Part shown: piece after piece, positions 42,420 through 54,252 of the stretch
How the letters are laid out: the number at the start of each line of letters is the position of its first letter
How positions within the stretch are numbered: position 1 is the stretch's first letter
From: Agelaius tricolor
Lineage: Eukaryota; Chordata; Aves; Passeriformes; Icteridae
Assembly: GCA_023055355.1 (NCBI GenBank)
Contig: JALJCS010000056.1
Coordinates: 1,054,001 to 1,118,000, forward strand
DNA length: 64,000 nucleotides
Direction of reading: 5' to 3'
Position numbers and translations under genes: made by a program
Notes under the pieces: generated by a model
The model's input: only the letters and a program-made list of their open reading frames with translations
Databases searched by the model: none
What the model was told of the DNA's origin: nothing

Positions 42420-42935
42420 AATTGATACCAGGTGGGGATAACTGAAGCAAAGTTAGGCGTGACAGGGGATACATGAAGTATTGTAAAAGGGCAGGAACTA
42501 TAAATACAACTGGCTTCTAAGAATAATCGAACTATGAGGGGAGGTTTGGACTGTGACCAGCAGGTCAAGAAGCCCAGCCTACTTGACATGGGTGAAGAGT
42601 TTACCATGAGGAAAACGTCTTACTTCCTCTTCAAAGAACCCACTGACCCATTTCAGAGCCCACTGACCCAATTAAAGAGGACAATTGTGCAGCCATGATA
42701 GACATTCAGCTAATTATAATACGAAGTGGGGACAGATAATAATAATGTATTAGGCATCTTGGAAACCATCTGAATATGTAAAACCTTTTTGGATAAGTAG
42801 AGAGCCAGAGCCTGTGACTCTTCGTGCATACCTTTGGAAAATATTCTGCATGTGTCCAGCGCTGCAATAAATATACCCTCTTTTCAACTTTAATTAGTTG
42901 AAGAGTCATCTGTCTGTGCTTCTATATTACATTAC
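42420..42935 (+). repeat. LTR-like 3' part
   Basis: An AATAAATATACC signal near 42868 followed by a short U5-like end (GTGCTTCTATATTACA). The 5' limit is unknown. Confidence 0.4.
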
Positions 42936-43489
42936 CAAGCAGCTAAAAAGTTATAATTTGTACCATATCTAGATACTTATGATCAATAACAACATGCAAA
43001 AGCTAATCCATAAATGCAAAAGCCAATATTATCTGGTCATTTTTAACAGAATACACACCCCCAGCTACATCCCACATTTGCAACCTAAGACAGAGAGACA
43101 TTGATTATTTATTTCAGAGTTGTGCAAGCCTGGGTTCCTGGTGGTATTCCACAAATCAAGCACACCAGCTATAAGAACTTTTTACTATTTATACATTTTA
43201 GCACACAAAGGAATTGGTGTTCATTGGCTACAAGTTACACATTTCTCTTATTATTAGTATTCTACCCTCTGTTGGTTAATAATTCTCTCACTTCTCATGC
43301 TAATTAGGCCATATGCTCAGTCTTCCTCTTCTTTTGGGTCAGTGGTCTGTGAGTCAGTGGTCACAATCTCCCCCTGCCAGAATTACCTTTGAGAGAAATG
43401 ACTACTCACTTTAAAAAAATTAAAAGGTTTATTCAACCTTAACAAAAATTACAGCAAAAGGACTAAATAAGGAAAAACAGGCCTGGGAG
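42936..43489. other. No gene recognised
   Basis: AT-rich, no supported frame or repeat boundary. Confidence 0.4.
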
Positions 43490-43888
43490 TGTGAGATTCA
43501 CATTCTCTGAACCTGAGAGAAGCAGTGAGAGAAGCAGAGAAGAGAATGATCAAAACAATTCTTATCTCATTTGCTGCGCCTGTGTTTGTGCACAAGTGGA
43601 ATGCATTATGGAAGATTGTTTACCCGAAGGGGTTTGGTAATTGGATTCTGGTATGAGTGTTTTGTTTTCTTGACCAATCTCTGGAAGCTGTCCTGACGGT
43701 CGGTCAGGAGACCGTCACAAGATTTTGTGCAGTTGAGTTCTTGTGCAGTTTCAGTTTAGATGCAGAGTAATATAGTGTAATATAGTATAGAATAATATAG
43801 TATAATAAAGTAATTAATTAGCCTTCTGATATCATGGAGTCAGATGCATCATTCTTCCCAGACATTGGGGTTGCCTGCTTTTACAATA
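43490..43888 (+). repeat. Solo LTR (ERVL-like), probable 6-bp TSD
   Basis: Starts TGTGAGATTCACATTC and contains AGTATAATAAAGTAATTAAT near 43798. TGGGAG occurs at 43484-43489 and 43889-43894. The 3' end does not read CA, so the exact limit is uncertain. Confidence 0.65.
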
Positions 43889-44840
43889 TGGGAGCTTCCC
43901 TCACAGCTGCCTACCACATCACTAGCTCATCTTCAAGATTAATGCTTCGTGTTTTATACCCCTGGGGGTTACATCAGCCAACTGTGGCCCCTCCCCCTGG
44001 GCCATCCCAAAGTCTGTCAGTCAACTCTTATTTGATGTTTATTGGTGGAGACTGCATTCTTGCAACTTGATTGGATGGTCAGGTGTTGTCATGCTGTGCC
44101 CCCCCCCTTCCCCCAGCAACAAGCTTTTGTACACGCATTCTTTCTACCTGTCCTAGATGACTCAGGCTGTCTGATGGCAACAATACAGAGGGGGAAAAAG
44201 GGGACTATGAGGAGAACAGAGGACATCTAAACAACAAACTATAGTAACATAATTATACATCAATAAAGCTTCTCTTAATATTCAGACAATATTCATCCCT
44301 TAATTGCAAGAGCCAATCATCTCATTATCCATCTATAACACCTTTTACCCAGTTGGAGCTGATTTCAACACAGTTGCTGAGCTGGCTTTATTAGTTCCTT
44401 CCTTTTCTTTGGAGTTCTGCCAAATATCCTTATGGCCTGTAAATTCTGCATTCTTTGTGTCCACTATCAGGGATACATCCTTCTCCCCAAGCTTTGGTAA
44501 CCTCCCTCTAGGTCTGAGATCAGTGAAGCATGTCAAGCCCTGAACCTCAACAAGGCAATTCTACCAACAAGCAATTTGTTTTTTAAACACATGGGCATCA
44601 CTTAGAGCTTGTTAGCTGATCTCTGTTTCACAGATTAAATCTCCCTTCTTGTTGATTAGGCTTGAAAATATTCAAAGAATAAAGAACATCCTTTTTAAAG
44701 AAAATTTTACATGTTACACATTTTGCAGCAGGAACGTGCTTCCTGAGTGGTTGGTGACCCTTCACGCTAGTGCCTCTGAGAGAGGTGGTGACATGTTGGG
44801 AGACAGGGGACTGACTGTGTGTGGGTGCCCCTGAGGGGGA
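43889..44840. other. No gene recognised
   Basis: Includes a C-rich run near 44100. No supported coding sequence. Confidence 0.4.
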
Positions 44841-44844
44841 CAAA

Positions 44845-44960
44845 TCACAGAATTTTCCGAGTTGAAAGGGACCCACAAAGATCATCTAATCCAACTCTTA
44901 AGTGAATGGCCCATATGGGGATTGAACCCACAACCTTGGTGTTATTAGCACCATAATCTA
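44845..44960 (-). repeat. SINE with tRNA-Ile-like head and CR1 tail
   Basis: On the minus strand 44916-44960 reads GGTGCTAATAACACCAAGG and GGGTTCAATCCCCA, the anticodon and T-arm half of a tRNA-Ile. CR1-like tail sequence ending in TTCTGTGA follows. This structure fits the passerine SINE TguSINE1. 5'-truncated, so not a functional tRNA gene. Confidence 0.75.
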
Positions 44961-45489
44961 CCCCCCATCTCCAGGCATGAGGCAACACCTGGTTGTGAGG
45001 CCTGTGTGCATGTGTCCAGCAGTGAGCCATGTGGAAGCAGAGGACCGGAAGGGTAAAGAGCGTTCCTGTAGCAATAGGAAAGATGAGTGCTAAAGTCTTT
45101 ACAAAAAACTGGATGGGTGAGGGTCTTTAGGAGAAATGGGTGTTAATGTCTTTGAAATGGGTCTTAATGTCTCTGCCAACCTAGGGCTGCCCAAGTTTGT
45201 TAGAGACCCCAGACAGTTTGACTACAGTTTGAACTCCTGAACTTTAGGGTGGTAGACAAATGAGTCCATGTAAAGTCTACTGCAGAGCCCAGACGGTTTA
45301 AACTTCGGGTGGATCCGCAGAACTCAGATAACCTGAACTTCTGAACTTTGTGGGAAAATGATGATACATGTTCAAGGCGGTGAATATGTGGTATTGAATC
45401 CTAAGTGGTATGCAACAAAAGGTTAACCACAAGTAATACTGTAACAAGATGTGCAGGTAAAACAAGCAAGATAGCAAAGCCAGTGAGAT
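44961..45489. other. No gene recognised
   Basis: Contains short internal repeats (GTCTTTAGGAGAAATGGG, GTTTGAACTC/GTTTAAACTT variants). No supported gene. Confidence 0.4.
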
Positions 45490-45495
45490 AACAAG

Positions 45496-46167
45496 TGCAG
45501 CAGTGGTCTGAATTGTCAGCGTCCGGCTAGCTCCAGCACTGCTAGCAGCACGAGGGGGCACTTCTCCCGATAGCTGGCTTCGGGATAGCGCCTAAGGCAG
45601 TGCCCAGCTTGCGGCTGTAGGCACACCTTGTGAAGGACGGAGTCTAGTAAAGGCTGCAACCAGCAGAAAGAAGACGGCGGACTCCAACTGTGGCTTAATC
45701 CAGGCTTTAATGAATCCCAGAGGGACCGACAGGAGAAGACGCGGGGAGGGGGTGACAGCAAGTTTTAAGGGGTAGGGAGAACAAGGGAGGTGCCAGGCAT
45801 TGGGCCAATGGGGGTGCAGTGGGGAGTGGGGTCCAAGGGATTGACACGTGGGCAACACCAACGGGAAACATTCTGGGGAGGGGCCCCGGTTCCTCAGCCA
45901 ACCATCGAACTCCCCTGCTGGAACATTCTAGCAGTAAGGGTGGGGAGTGAGAGTGATTGGCGGGGTACCGGGGAGGGATCAGAAGAAAAAATACAAGGGT
46001 TTCCAGGGAAACCAGGGCAGAGTTTAGGGGATACATTGTTGGCTGGGGTGGAGCCAGGAAGACAGACAGCTCCAAAGGCGGGAAGGGAGAACTGGGGCAG
46101 AACCATTTTCAGACAGGAGGGGAATGGAACAAACCAACCTAATAACTTAACAAAACACACTGCAACA
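45496..46167 (-). repeat. ERV-C 3' LTR (672 bp)
   Basis: Minus strand TGTTGCAGTGTG (46167) to CTGCTGCA (45496). A CATTAAAGCC signal near 45707 is the likely polyadenylation signal. No strong TATA box is visible. Confidence 0.95.
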
Positions 46168-46180
46168 TCTCCCCCTTTTT
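46168..46180 (-). other. ERV-C polypurine tract
   Basis: Minus strand AAAAAGGGGGAGA directly against the 3' LTR. Confidence 0.9.
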
Positions 46181-46212
46181 CGTTTAAAAAAAAAGAAAAA
46201 TCAAGTGAAGGC

Positions 46213-47605
46213 TTAACACACATCTTGCGGGTCTTGACCTTCAAGTTCAGAGTCCATGTGTAAGTCTTCAGCGTCTTGTAACACAATAGACTGTCCCTCT
46301 TCTTCGGCCGACACTTGATTAACATTAGGGGGGGATGTCAACTTAACCAAAAGTCCTTTAACTAATCTCCAAACAACCATTGACGCAACCGAAACTGCCA
46401 GTATAACCAACAGGACTAGCAAAGCCGTCTTTAAGATCGAGCCGATCCAGCCAGAGAGGCCCCAGTTTTTGAAAAGGTCCCCCAGCCAATCCGATGTGTC
46501 TTGCTTGATCCGATGGACCATGTCCTGCATTTTTTGAATGGAGGCTCTCACGTCCTCGGCCCGGGATGATAGGTTCAAGCAGCAGAGGCCCTCGAACTCT
46601 TCGCACCGATGGTTATGTAAAAGCAACAGGAAATCAATTGCTGCCCTATTCTGGAGCGTTGCCTTCCTCGTTATTTCCTCGTCTGATAGGAGGTCTGATA
46701 AGGTGGCTGATGTAAGATTAGCTTGCTTAGCAATCCAACACTCTAGGCGAGCCAATTCTCCTAGTGACTTAGCCACCGACACCCAAGGTAAAAACAAGGT
46801 GACGGCTACAATTTTTGGCTTGGACCAATGGATAATTTCAGTCACACTCCGGATCGAGATCCTTAAGGTCTCTTTTGGACCGGACTGATTCCGGGGCGGC
46901 TCTTTTCACCTTCCAATCATTAATTTTGGTCAGGTTGGGTGTAAACAGCGACAGCCGACCCAAAGTACAAGGACCTCCGACCAGGCGAGAGGGGATGCCT
47001 GCCCACGCTCGGTCTCCGCAAATAAAGAAAATTCCCCGGGGTAGGGACAGCGGCTTGCTTCCCAGGGTGGATGCAATGCGTATTTTAACGGCCGTCTCAC
47101 ACCACTGGGCAGCAATGTATTCGTTCTTTATTGGTTTTATATGAGTATACCTGCTGTCCCAGGGGACTGGGGAAAACCAAAACAGAAAACAAAGCGAGGC
47201 ATTAGCGGAGCCAAGCAAATCCAGTTCTGGAGGTTCGGAGGTCAAAGGGGCCAGCCCCTTGATTCCGTCCCTCCAGACATCGCTGGGATTCCTACGGTGA
47301 GAAAGGGTTTGGGTCACGAATGGGACAAGGGAGGAGTTGAAAGGGGAGGGCAACTCGCCGGGAGAGAGAGGGATCCCCACGAGGCAGGTCGACATTGGGT
47401 CCTCTGCTGATGCCATACTGAGGCAAATGTGTTCTTGGCCGAGGGCGTTGGCGAGAGTTCTCCAAATGTTGGCCCTTGGCTGGGGGATGATCCACGGGCT
47501 CGCAGGTGGGATAATGGGCCACAGAATGATGGCCAGCAGGAACATAACTGAATAGGGAGCCATCCGGAGGGAATAACTAAAACAGCAAGAGAACAGAGTT
47601 AACAA
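46213..47605 (-). pseudogene. env: ERV-C envelope, frameshift at the SU/TM junction
   Basis: SU (46838-47605, 255 codons) has a hydrophobic signal (residues ~19-33), several N-glycosylation sites and an RSKR cleavage site at 242-245. The frame ends ten residues later. TM (46213-46845, another frame) has C-x6-CC (C81, C88-C89) in CEEFEGLCCLNL, an anchor at about 136-160 and a ~50-residue acidic tail. Comparison with ERV-A suggests about two bases lost near 46840. The gene ends before the polypurine tract, unlike in ERV-A. Confidence 0.9.
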
Positions 47606-47632
47606 AACAAAGCTTGAGGTTTGGTTCTGCCC

Positions 47633-50600
47633 TCAGAGTGGGGTGAGGTTTGAATAGGAGGGTTTCTGCTTCCTTCTCCAGCAGACCTCCTCCACCTGTG
47701 CCACACTGCCAGTTTGTCTTGACCGCTTAGGGAGGAAGGGCCTGACCCACTTTGATGGCACCCACCTTAAACCTGAGGGGGTGGATACGCAGGCGTATCC
47801 CCTTCCCCAGGTGACCAGGTCGTATGGCCCTTCTGTCTTCCAGGTCTCCGGATCTTTGACTAAAACTGGAGGCCTGGCCTTTAGGTGCAGCTGCTCATGG
47901 TGACCGAAGTGCCGCACAATTGGGGGATTTAAGTTATCAAATGAACAGTTCAAAAAGTTGATGGTAAAGAGTGCCTTTGGCAGCCGGACGTGAGGGGACT
48001 CCACCTTCACAGCTGTTCGTTGTTGTTCGAGTACCCTTTTCAGGCTCTGGTGGGTCCTCTCTACCACGGCTTGGCCTGTCGGGGAATAGGGGATGCCGGT
48101 CTTGTGCTCTACTCCCCATTGCTGCAGGAAGCTCCTTAGCTCCCTGGACTTGTACGCTGGGCCGTTATCAGTTTTGATGACCTTAGGGATGCCCAGAACA
48201 GCGAAGGCCTGCACAAGATGCTTTTTTACATCTGCTGCTCTTTCCCCTGCATGGGCAGAAGCATAGACAGCACTGGAGAAAGTGTCAACAGAGACGTGAA
48301 CATAACTGAGCCAGCCAAAAGAGGGGACGTGAGTCACATCCATCTGCCACACTTCACAGCTAGACAAGCCTCTGGGGTTTTCCCCAGAGCTGAGGGACGG
48401 AAGCTGATGGGATTGGCATTGAGGGCATGTAGCCACAATTGCCTTGGCCTGCTCTCACGTGAGTTGGAATTGACGAACAAGGCCAGGGGCATTCTGATGG
48501 AACAGCTGGTGGCTAATCTTAGCTTGATTGAATATGTCAGGGAGTGGGGCCATCTGGGCTGCAGCAGCAAGGGCATCAGCTTTTCGATTGCCCTCTGCAA
48601 TGAACCCCGGCAGGTCAGTGTGTGATCTGACGTGCATCACAAAGAAAGGTTGCTCTCGGTGGGAGACTAAAGTAATCAACCTTGAGAGCAAATTGAACAA
48701 AGGTATGTTAGACACCTCTTGAAGGACTGCGTTCTCTGCTCTGGACACTACACCTGCGACATATGAAGAATCTGTAACCAAATTGAATGGTTCAGAGAAC
48801 CTCTCGAAGGCTCTGACGACAGCATCCAACTCAGCTACTTGTGGAGAACCCTCCACTTTAGCAACATCAGCCTCCCACTGCTGAGTTTGAGGATCCTTCC
48901 AAGTCACTACGGACTTATGGGATGCTCCGGACGCGTCAGTGAAAACGGTCAGGGCTTTCAGAGGGGTTTGACTCTGAACCTTTTTTATTGATAATGCGAA
49001 TTGGACGTCCTGATTAAATAATTTATGGGCCGGCCGATCAACAGCAATTTGACTGGTGTAACTGTCCAGTGCAAATTGTAGTGTCTCGTTTTACTCAAGC
49101 AGCCTCTTAAGGGTTTTCTTTTTGAATTGGCCTGATCGCAATTGAATGGGAATGTGAATGCAGTCAAAATCACAGCCTGTAAGCTCCCTGATCCGCGATC
49201 TTGCTTTGCGGATGAGTTCTGCCACCAGCTCCTGTGGCTGTGTCATTCTCTTGGACCGGTGATGACTGAGAAAAACCCACTCTATAATCAGAAGAGGGTC
49301 TCTCGAGCCTTGGTCCTTGCCCCTAACTGGTTTGTCCCATTGAAAGATCATACCATGTAGGTGTGGCAGTTTCCCCAAAACTATGAACCTGAATGGCAGA
49401 CCCAGTTGATATCTGTGGGCCTGCCTGGCCGAGATGGATTCCTGGATTTTCTCCAATGCTGCCTGGGCCTCTGGGGTGAGTGACCTGGGAGAGCTGAGCT
49501 CCTCTCCCCCTTTCAACAAATTGAAAAGGGGGGCTAGGTCTTCGGTTGGAATGCCTAGCCAAGGCCTCACCCAATTTAAAGACCCACACAGTTGATGGAC
49601 ATCCGCTAAGGTCTTTACCTTCGTTTTAATAGCCAATTTTTGTGGAACAATGGTCCGCTTGGTGATTTCCAAACCCAGGTACTTCCAGGGTAGCATCCGC
49701 TGAATCTTGTCCTGTTGGAGCTCGAACCCTGCAGCAATCAATGCATTGATTGTCAGGTCAAGCGCATGGGCAAGTATGTCATCGGTCGGAGCACAAACTA
49801 ATATGTCATCCATATAGTGATAGATGATAACGTCCTCCACGGCTGTACGAATTGGGGACAGCAAGGAAGCCACATACCACTGGCAGATGACAGGGCTGTT
49901 CTTCATACCTTGTGGAAGAACATGCCAATGGTAGCGTTTCCTTGGGGCTTCACGGTTGATGGAAGGAACCATGAAGGCAAAACGTGGTGCGTCATCAGGG
50001 TGTAAGGGAATTTGGAAGAAACAGTCCTTTATATCTACGACAGCCAGATTCCAATTTTGTGGGAGCATCGCTGGGGACGGCATCCCTGGTTGGAGAGATC
50101 CCATGTCTTCAATGATGTTGTTAATTTTGCGGAGGTCGTGAAGGAGCCGCCACTTGTCTTTATTAGGTTTTTTAATCACAAACACTGGGGAGTTCCAAGC
50201 TGACATGGACTCCACCAGGTTTCCTTTAAGTAACTGCTCCTGGACGAGCTCATTGAGCGCTTTCAATTTTTGTTTGTTGAGCGGCCACTGTTCTACCCAT
50301 ACTGGTTCATTTGATTTCCAATTCAGTTTCTGGGTAGAGCGCTCTTCAGTGGCTGCCGCCCGAAAAACCTGGGGAGCTGTCGGGAGGTCAATTCTGGCTC
50401 CCCATTGGGCGAGGAGATCTCTCCCCCACAGGGGTTCCGTGTAGTCTAAAATGAATGGGCGTACTGACGCCAATTGCCCATCCGGACCCCAAATTTGGAC
50501 AACGCTCTTGGATTGTCGGGCCAATTGCATACCCCCAACACCTTGTACGCGCCCAGCCACGTCCTGCAGTTCCAAATGTGACGGCCATTCCCGAGAGGGA

Positions 50601-51235
50601 ATGATTGTCACATCTGCCCCTGTGTCCAGGGGACCTCTGATTGATCTGTGGTCCCCTCCCCTCGAGAGCTGGCAAGTAATCCGGGGCTTTTCTCTCCCCA
50701 AGACTTGAGCCCAGGCTACTGTTGGAGGGGTGTTCTGTTGAGATGGTGAAAGTAGCTCTGGACATAGCTTCAACTCTGGCACTGGGATGGCTTGAGCCAC
50801 CACTTGGCCTTTGGGGAGGAAGAGGGGAGGGCGGACACAGTACAGCCCCATCGAGAACTTCCCTGGGTCAGCTGTCAACAAACCTGGGATGACATTGATC
50901 TCGAGTGGAGTAAATTTTGTGTCTCCAACAACGACATACCCACAACGTCCAAGCCGTCTCCACTGGCCGGGGCACTCTGGGCACACAGTCACCAGCTGGA
51001 AATCAGTGTTTCTTAGATGCAGAGGTTGAGTCAGCTGCAACCTATAGGAAGCAAATTTAGATGTTGTGGTCAGAATAGGCTGAGGCTCAAGACAGGCTAA
51101 ACAGGTCAAGTCTGGTGAGAAAATAGCATTGGGCACAGGCGGTTCTCCCCCTTTTCCCTCCCCGCAAGATGTTATTGAACCCGCCTTATTTTTATCGTAG
51201 GGCAGGGGGGGACTGCGCTCAGTCTTTAGTTTTTT
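47633..51235 (-). pseudogene. pro-pol: ERV-C Pro-Pol in one frame with two nonsense codons
   Basis: From the slip site at 51235 a single frame runs to 47633, broken only by TAA at 49091-49093 and TGA at 48455-48457. Residue numbers count from 51136. A Cys-pair segment has C12/C15 and C52/C55. A degenerate dUTPase-like segment reads [14 protein letters not shown]. Protease has Asp171 in LDTGADVT. The RT has D368, D371 and YMDD at 441-444. RNase H lies across the TAA; integrase has its HHCC across the TGA and its DDE region from 48436. There is no stop between protease and RT, so no second frameshift is needed. Confidence 0.92.
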
Positions 51236-53178
51236 TGTGGGGGATTCCCCCTCTGTGATTTCCCCCTTTTAAAATCCATGAACTCCCGCCTTAGGGGGCA
51301 GTCTGGCATCCAGTGCCCCAGCTTGCCGCACAGGTGGCACGGAGAGACTGCCTTCCCATGTGGTCCCGGGGCAGATCGGGGTGTTGGGTGGTCGTTGACA
51401 GGAGTGGCGTCTACTAAGGAATCATCCAGGGTATCAGCAGCAGCAGCTGTTCGGCGAGGTGGCATGCGGGCCCTCTGGTCCGGGTCTCCTGCTGTTATGG
51501 CGACCCGGTGCACGCAGACTTCCATCATTTGCTGCAGGGTTGGCAGAGGATCTGGTGGGAGGCTAAGGATAGCCTCCTTGCAGGCAGGATTGGCGTTAGT
51601 ACGGGCCACCTCCTTTAAGAGCTCCGCTCTGGTTCCCTCGCTTTTCACCTACAACTCAATAGATTTGCGAAGCCTTTCCACAAATACAATGAACGGTTCA
51701 TCTGCGCATTGCTTAATTATTGAGTAGGAAATGGGGGGTGCAGTTGATGGTAATCTCAGGAAGGCTCTTTCTGCCGCCTTACTGCTTTCCCGCAATGCCT
51801 CAGGAGGAATGACCCTCGCCTGAGTGTGCCCGTCTGCCCAATTCCCCACGCCACACATATGATCAATTGAAATCATCTCCCCATTTGAGTCACGCCCAGC
51901 GCGGGGATTTTCCCACAATGATGGTAGCACTTCTACCACTTCCTTTCTCCATATTGTCTCCCATAAAGATAATTCAGTTGGGTTCAGAAGACAGGAGAAA
52001 AGGGTTCTGAGATCACTAGGGGTGAGCTCCGGCCCTGCTATTGTGGCCTTCAGGATCCCCCGGAAGTACTCACTCTCCCGGGAGAAATCCTTTTGGGCCT
52101 TACAGAGCTCTTTAATCTGATGGTGTGGGAAGGGAGTCCACTGAGCCACCACTCCTCTCTCCCCTCCTGGATGGTAAGTAACTGGAGCTGCTGATGGAAT
52201 AGGAGCAGGCTCTGGCTCAGGGGTTCCCACCCCTCCCCCCCCGGACGCCGAAGCGTGGGAACCAGAAGGGGGAGCGTGGGAACCGGAAGGGAGAGAGGAG
52301 GGGGAGTGGCCAAAGGAGTGGGCGGAGGACTGGGCAAGCTGGGCGGGAAACACAGATGTCAAAGTTCCCGCCCCAAGGGAGGAGTCAGGGGGCGGGGTTA
52401 AGTAAGAGGGAGGAGGGGTGGGAGGGACCGACAAGGGAGGAGGGGCAGAGGGAAGCTGGGAGGGGTTGAGGGACAGGAGGGGGTTTTGGGATAAAGAAGG
52501 AGAAAAGGCGGGAAAGACCATGTGGCCCCCTCCATCTTGGGCTCCACAGGAGCCATCTTGTGGAGGGAGCTGAGACTGAACAGAGGGGTCTTTAACAGGG
52601 ATTTTTTGAACTGGGGTTTTAACAGGGGCTTTTTGAACTGGGGTATTAACAGGGGCTTTTTGAACTGGGGTAGCAGGGGAGTGGGAAGAACCCCGAGAAG
52701 TCTGGCCAGGACTCCTCGGGTGGGGGGATTGGGAGCCTTGAGAGCAGCCAGGGGAATGGTGGCCACCCTGCGCCGTGCTGGGGCGAGCTGCTCCTCTCAA
52801 GATCCCAGCTTTAGGAAGAGCAGGGGAGGAAGGAGCATTAGGGGTGGAAGGGCAGGGAGAACAAGGGGACAAAGTAGAACTCGTGGAACCTTTTCCCAAT
52901 TTCGAAGATCTTAACACTAGCCTGATTTGGAATACCCAATAATTGATCTCAGCTAGAGAGCAATCCCCAGATTTAATTTCCTTTTGTAATTTGCTGTAAA
53001 CTGCGTCCCAAAAGTGGGAGTCACAAAACTGCTCCGGGGAAGCGTCAGGAAATTGGGAAAATATCCACTTCACTAGCTTTTTTAATACTTTTTTATGAAC
53101 AACAAAACCCCTCCCAGAAAGGATCCCCACAACTTGGGCAGAAGCTGTCTTCTGCGCCGCAGACAACTGTGCACCCAT
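51226..53178 (-). pseudogene. gag: ERV-C Gag with one nonsense codon
   Basis: Starts at an ATG at 53178 (Met-Gly-Ala, myristoylation-like). Matrix is followed by a long Pro/Ser-rich linker that includes three 9-residue TPVQKAPVK-type repeats. Capsid follows with a major-homology-like segment (ADEPFIVFVERLRKSIEL). A TAG at 51649-51651 sits directly after it; the same frame continues to the true end at 51226. Nucleocapsid has a single zinc knuckle, CHLCGKLGHWMPDC (51298-51339). An in-frame ATG at 53214 is also possible. Confidence 0.9.
51229..51235 (-). promoter_or_regulatory. ERV-C gag-pro/pol -1 frameshift heptamer
   Basis: Minus strand A AAA AAC in the gag frame, followed at once by the gag stop TAA (51226-51228). 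A -1 slip enters a frame that is open all the way into protease. This is the canonical X-XXY-YYZ form. Confidence 0.9.
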
Positions 53179-53551
53179 GGTGAAAGATGTTAAAATCTGC
53201 GGCTCGCAGTGCACACCACCCGGGAAGAATGAGTAAAGAAAACAAGAAAGAGCCCCCCACCGGTCCCTGCCGAGAAAGAGCTGCGCAGCGAGGAAAGGAG
53301 AGAGGGTCCACTTGGGGACAAATTAGTTAGAAAGACAGGGAAAAGAGAGAAATGCTCACCAATCCCGGCGAGGGCTAAAAGAAATCCAAGGGTGGTGATT
53401 TCCGCTGCAGGGACGACTCCTCGGGTGCAAGGAGCTGCCGTCCCCAGTCCCCTGGAGCGCCACCCACCAAAAAGGGGTCTGCTCCCACAGGGGTAGTCCG
53501 GCAGCCAGTGGAATTAAAAATCCTATCCGCAGGGTCCGGCGATGTCCTCGG

Positions 53552-53569
53552 GCCCCACGTTGGGCGCCA
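53552..53569 (-). other. ERV-C primer binding site, tRNA-Lys1,2
   Basis: Minus strand TGGCGCCCAACGTGGGGC, an exact 18-base match to the tRNA-Lys1,2 primer site known from Mason-Pfizer-type viruses. It is five bases from the LTR end. Confidence 0.92.
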
Positions 53570-53574
53570 AGAAC

Positions 53575-54246
53575 TACAGCAGTGGTCTGAATTGTCAGCG
53601 TCCGGCTAGCTCCAGCACTGCTAGCAGCACGAGGGGGCACTTCTCCCGAGAGCTGGCTTCGGGATAGCGCCTAAGGCAGTGCCCAGCTTGCGGCTGTAGG
53701 CACACCTTGTGCAGGACGGAGTCTAGTAAAGGCTGCAACCAGCGGAAAGAAGACGGCGGACTCCAACTGTGGCTTAATCCAGGCTTTAATGAATCCCAGA
53801 GGGACTGACAGGAGAAGACGTGGGGAGGGGGTGACAGCAAGTTTTAAGGGGTAGGGAGAACAAGGGAGGTGCCAGGCATTGGGCCAATGGGGGTGCAGTG
53901 GGGAGTGGGGTCCAAGGGATTGACACGTGGGCAACACCAACGGGAAACATTCTGGGGAGGGGCCCCGGTTCCTCAGCCAACCATCGAACTCCCCTGCTGG
54001 AACATTCTAGCAGTAAGGGTGGGGAGTGAGAGTGATTGGCGGGGTACCGGGGAGGGATCAGAAGAAAAAATACAAGGGTTTCCAGGGAAACCAGGGCAGA
54101 GTTTAGGGGATACATTGTTGGCTGGGGTGGAGCCAGGAAGACAGACAGCTCCAAAGGCGGGAAGGGAGAACTGGGGCAGAACCATTTTCAGACAGGAGGG
54201 GAATGGAACAAACCAACCTAATAACTTAACAAAACACACTGCAACA
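53575..54246 (-). repeat. ERV-C 5' LTR (672 bp)
   Basis: Same length as the 3' LTR and nearly identical. The last base pair reads TA on the plus strand where the 3' LTR has TG. Confidence 0.95.
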
Positions 54247-54252
54247 AACAAG

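Larger units (their letters stand above)
45496..54246 (-). mobile_element. ERV-C: full-length class II provirus with 6-bp TSD
   Basis: Minus-strand order 5' LTR, tRNA-Lys primer site, gag, pro-pol, env, polypurine tract, 3' LTR. AACAAG flanks it at 45490-45495 and 54247-54252. The two 672-bp LTRs differ at about six positions by eye (~0.9%). Damage is light: one nonsense codon in gag, two in pol and a small indel in env. It is distinct from ERV-A in its LTRs, primer site and frame arrangement, but similar in Pol and Env. Confidence 0.96.

Noticed and set aside
44916..44960. Possible tRNA-Ile gene
   Set aside because: Only the anticodon and T-arm half is present and CR1 tail follows; it is a SINE head.
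45790..46263. Open frame of 157 codons, duplicated at 53869-54273
   Set aside because: Lies in the ERV-C LTRs on the opposite strand; duplication is due to the two LTRs.
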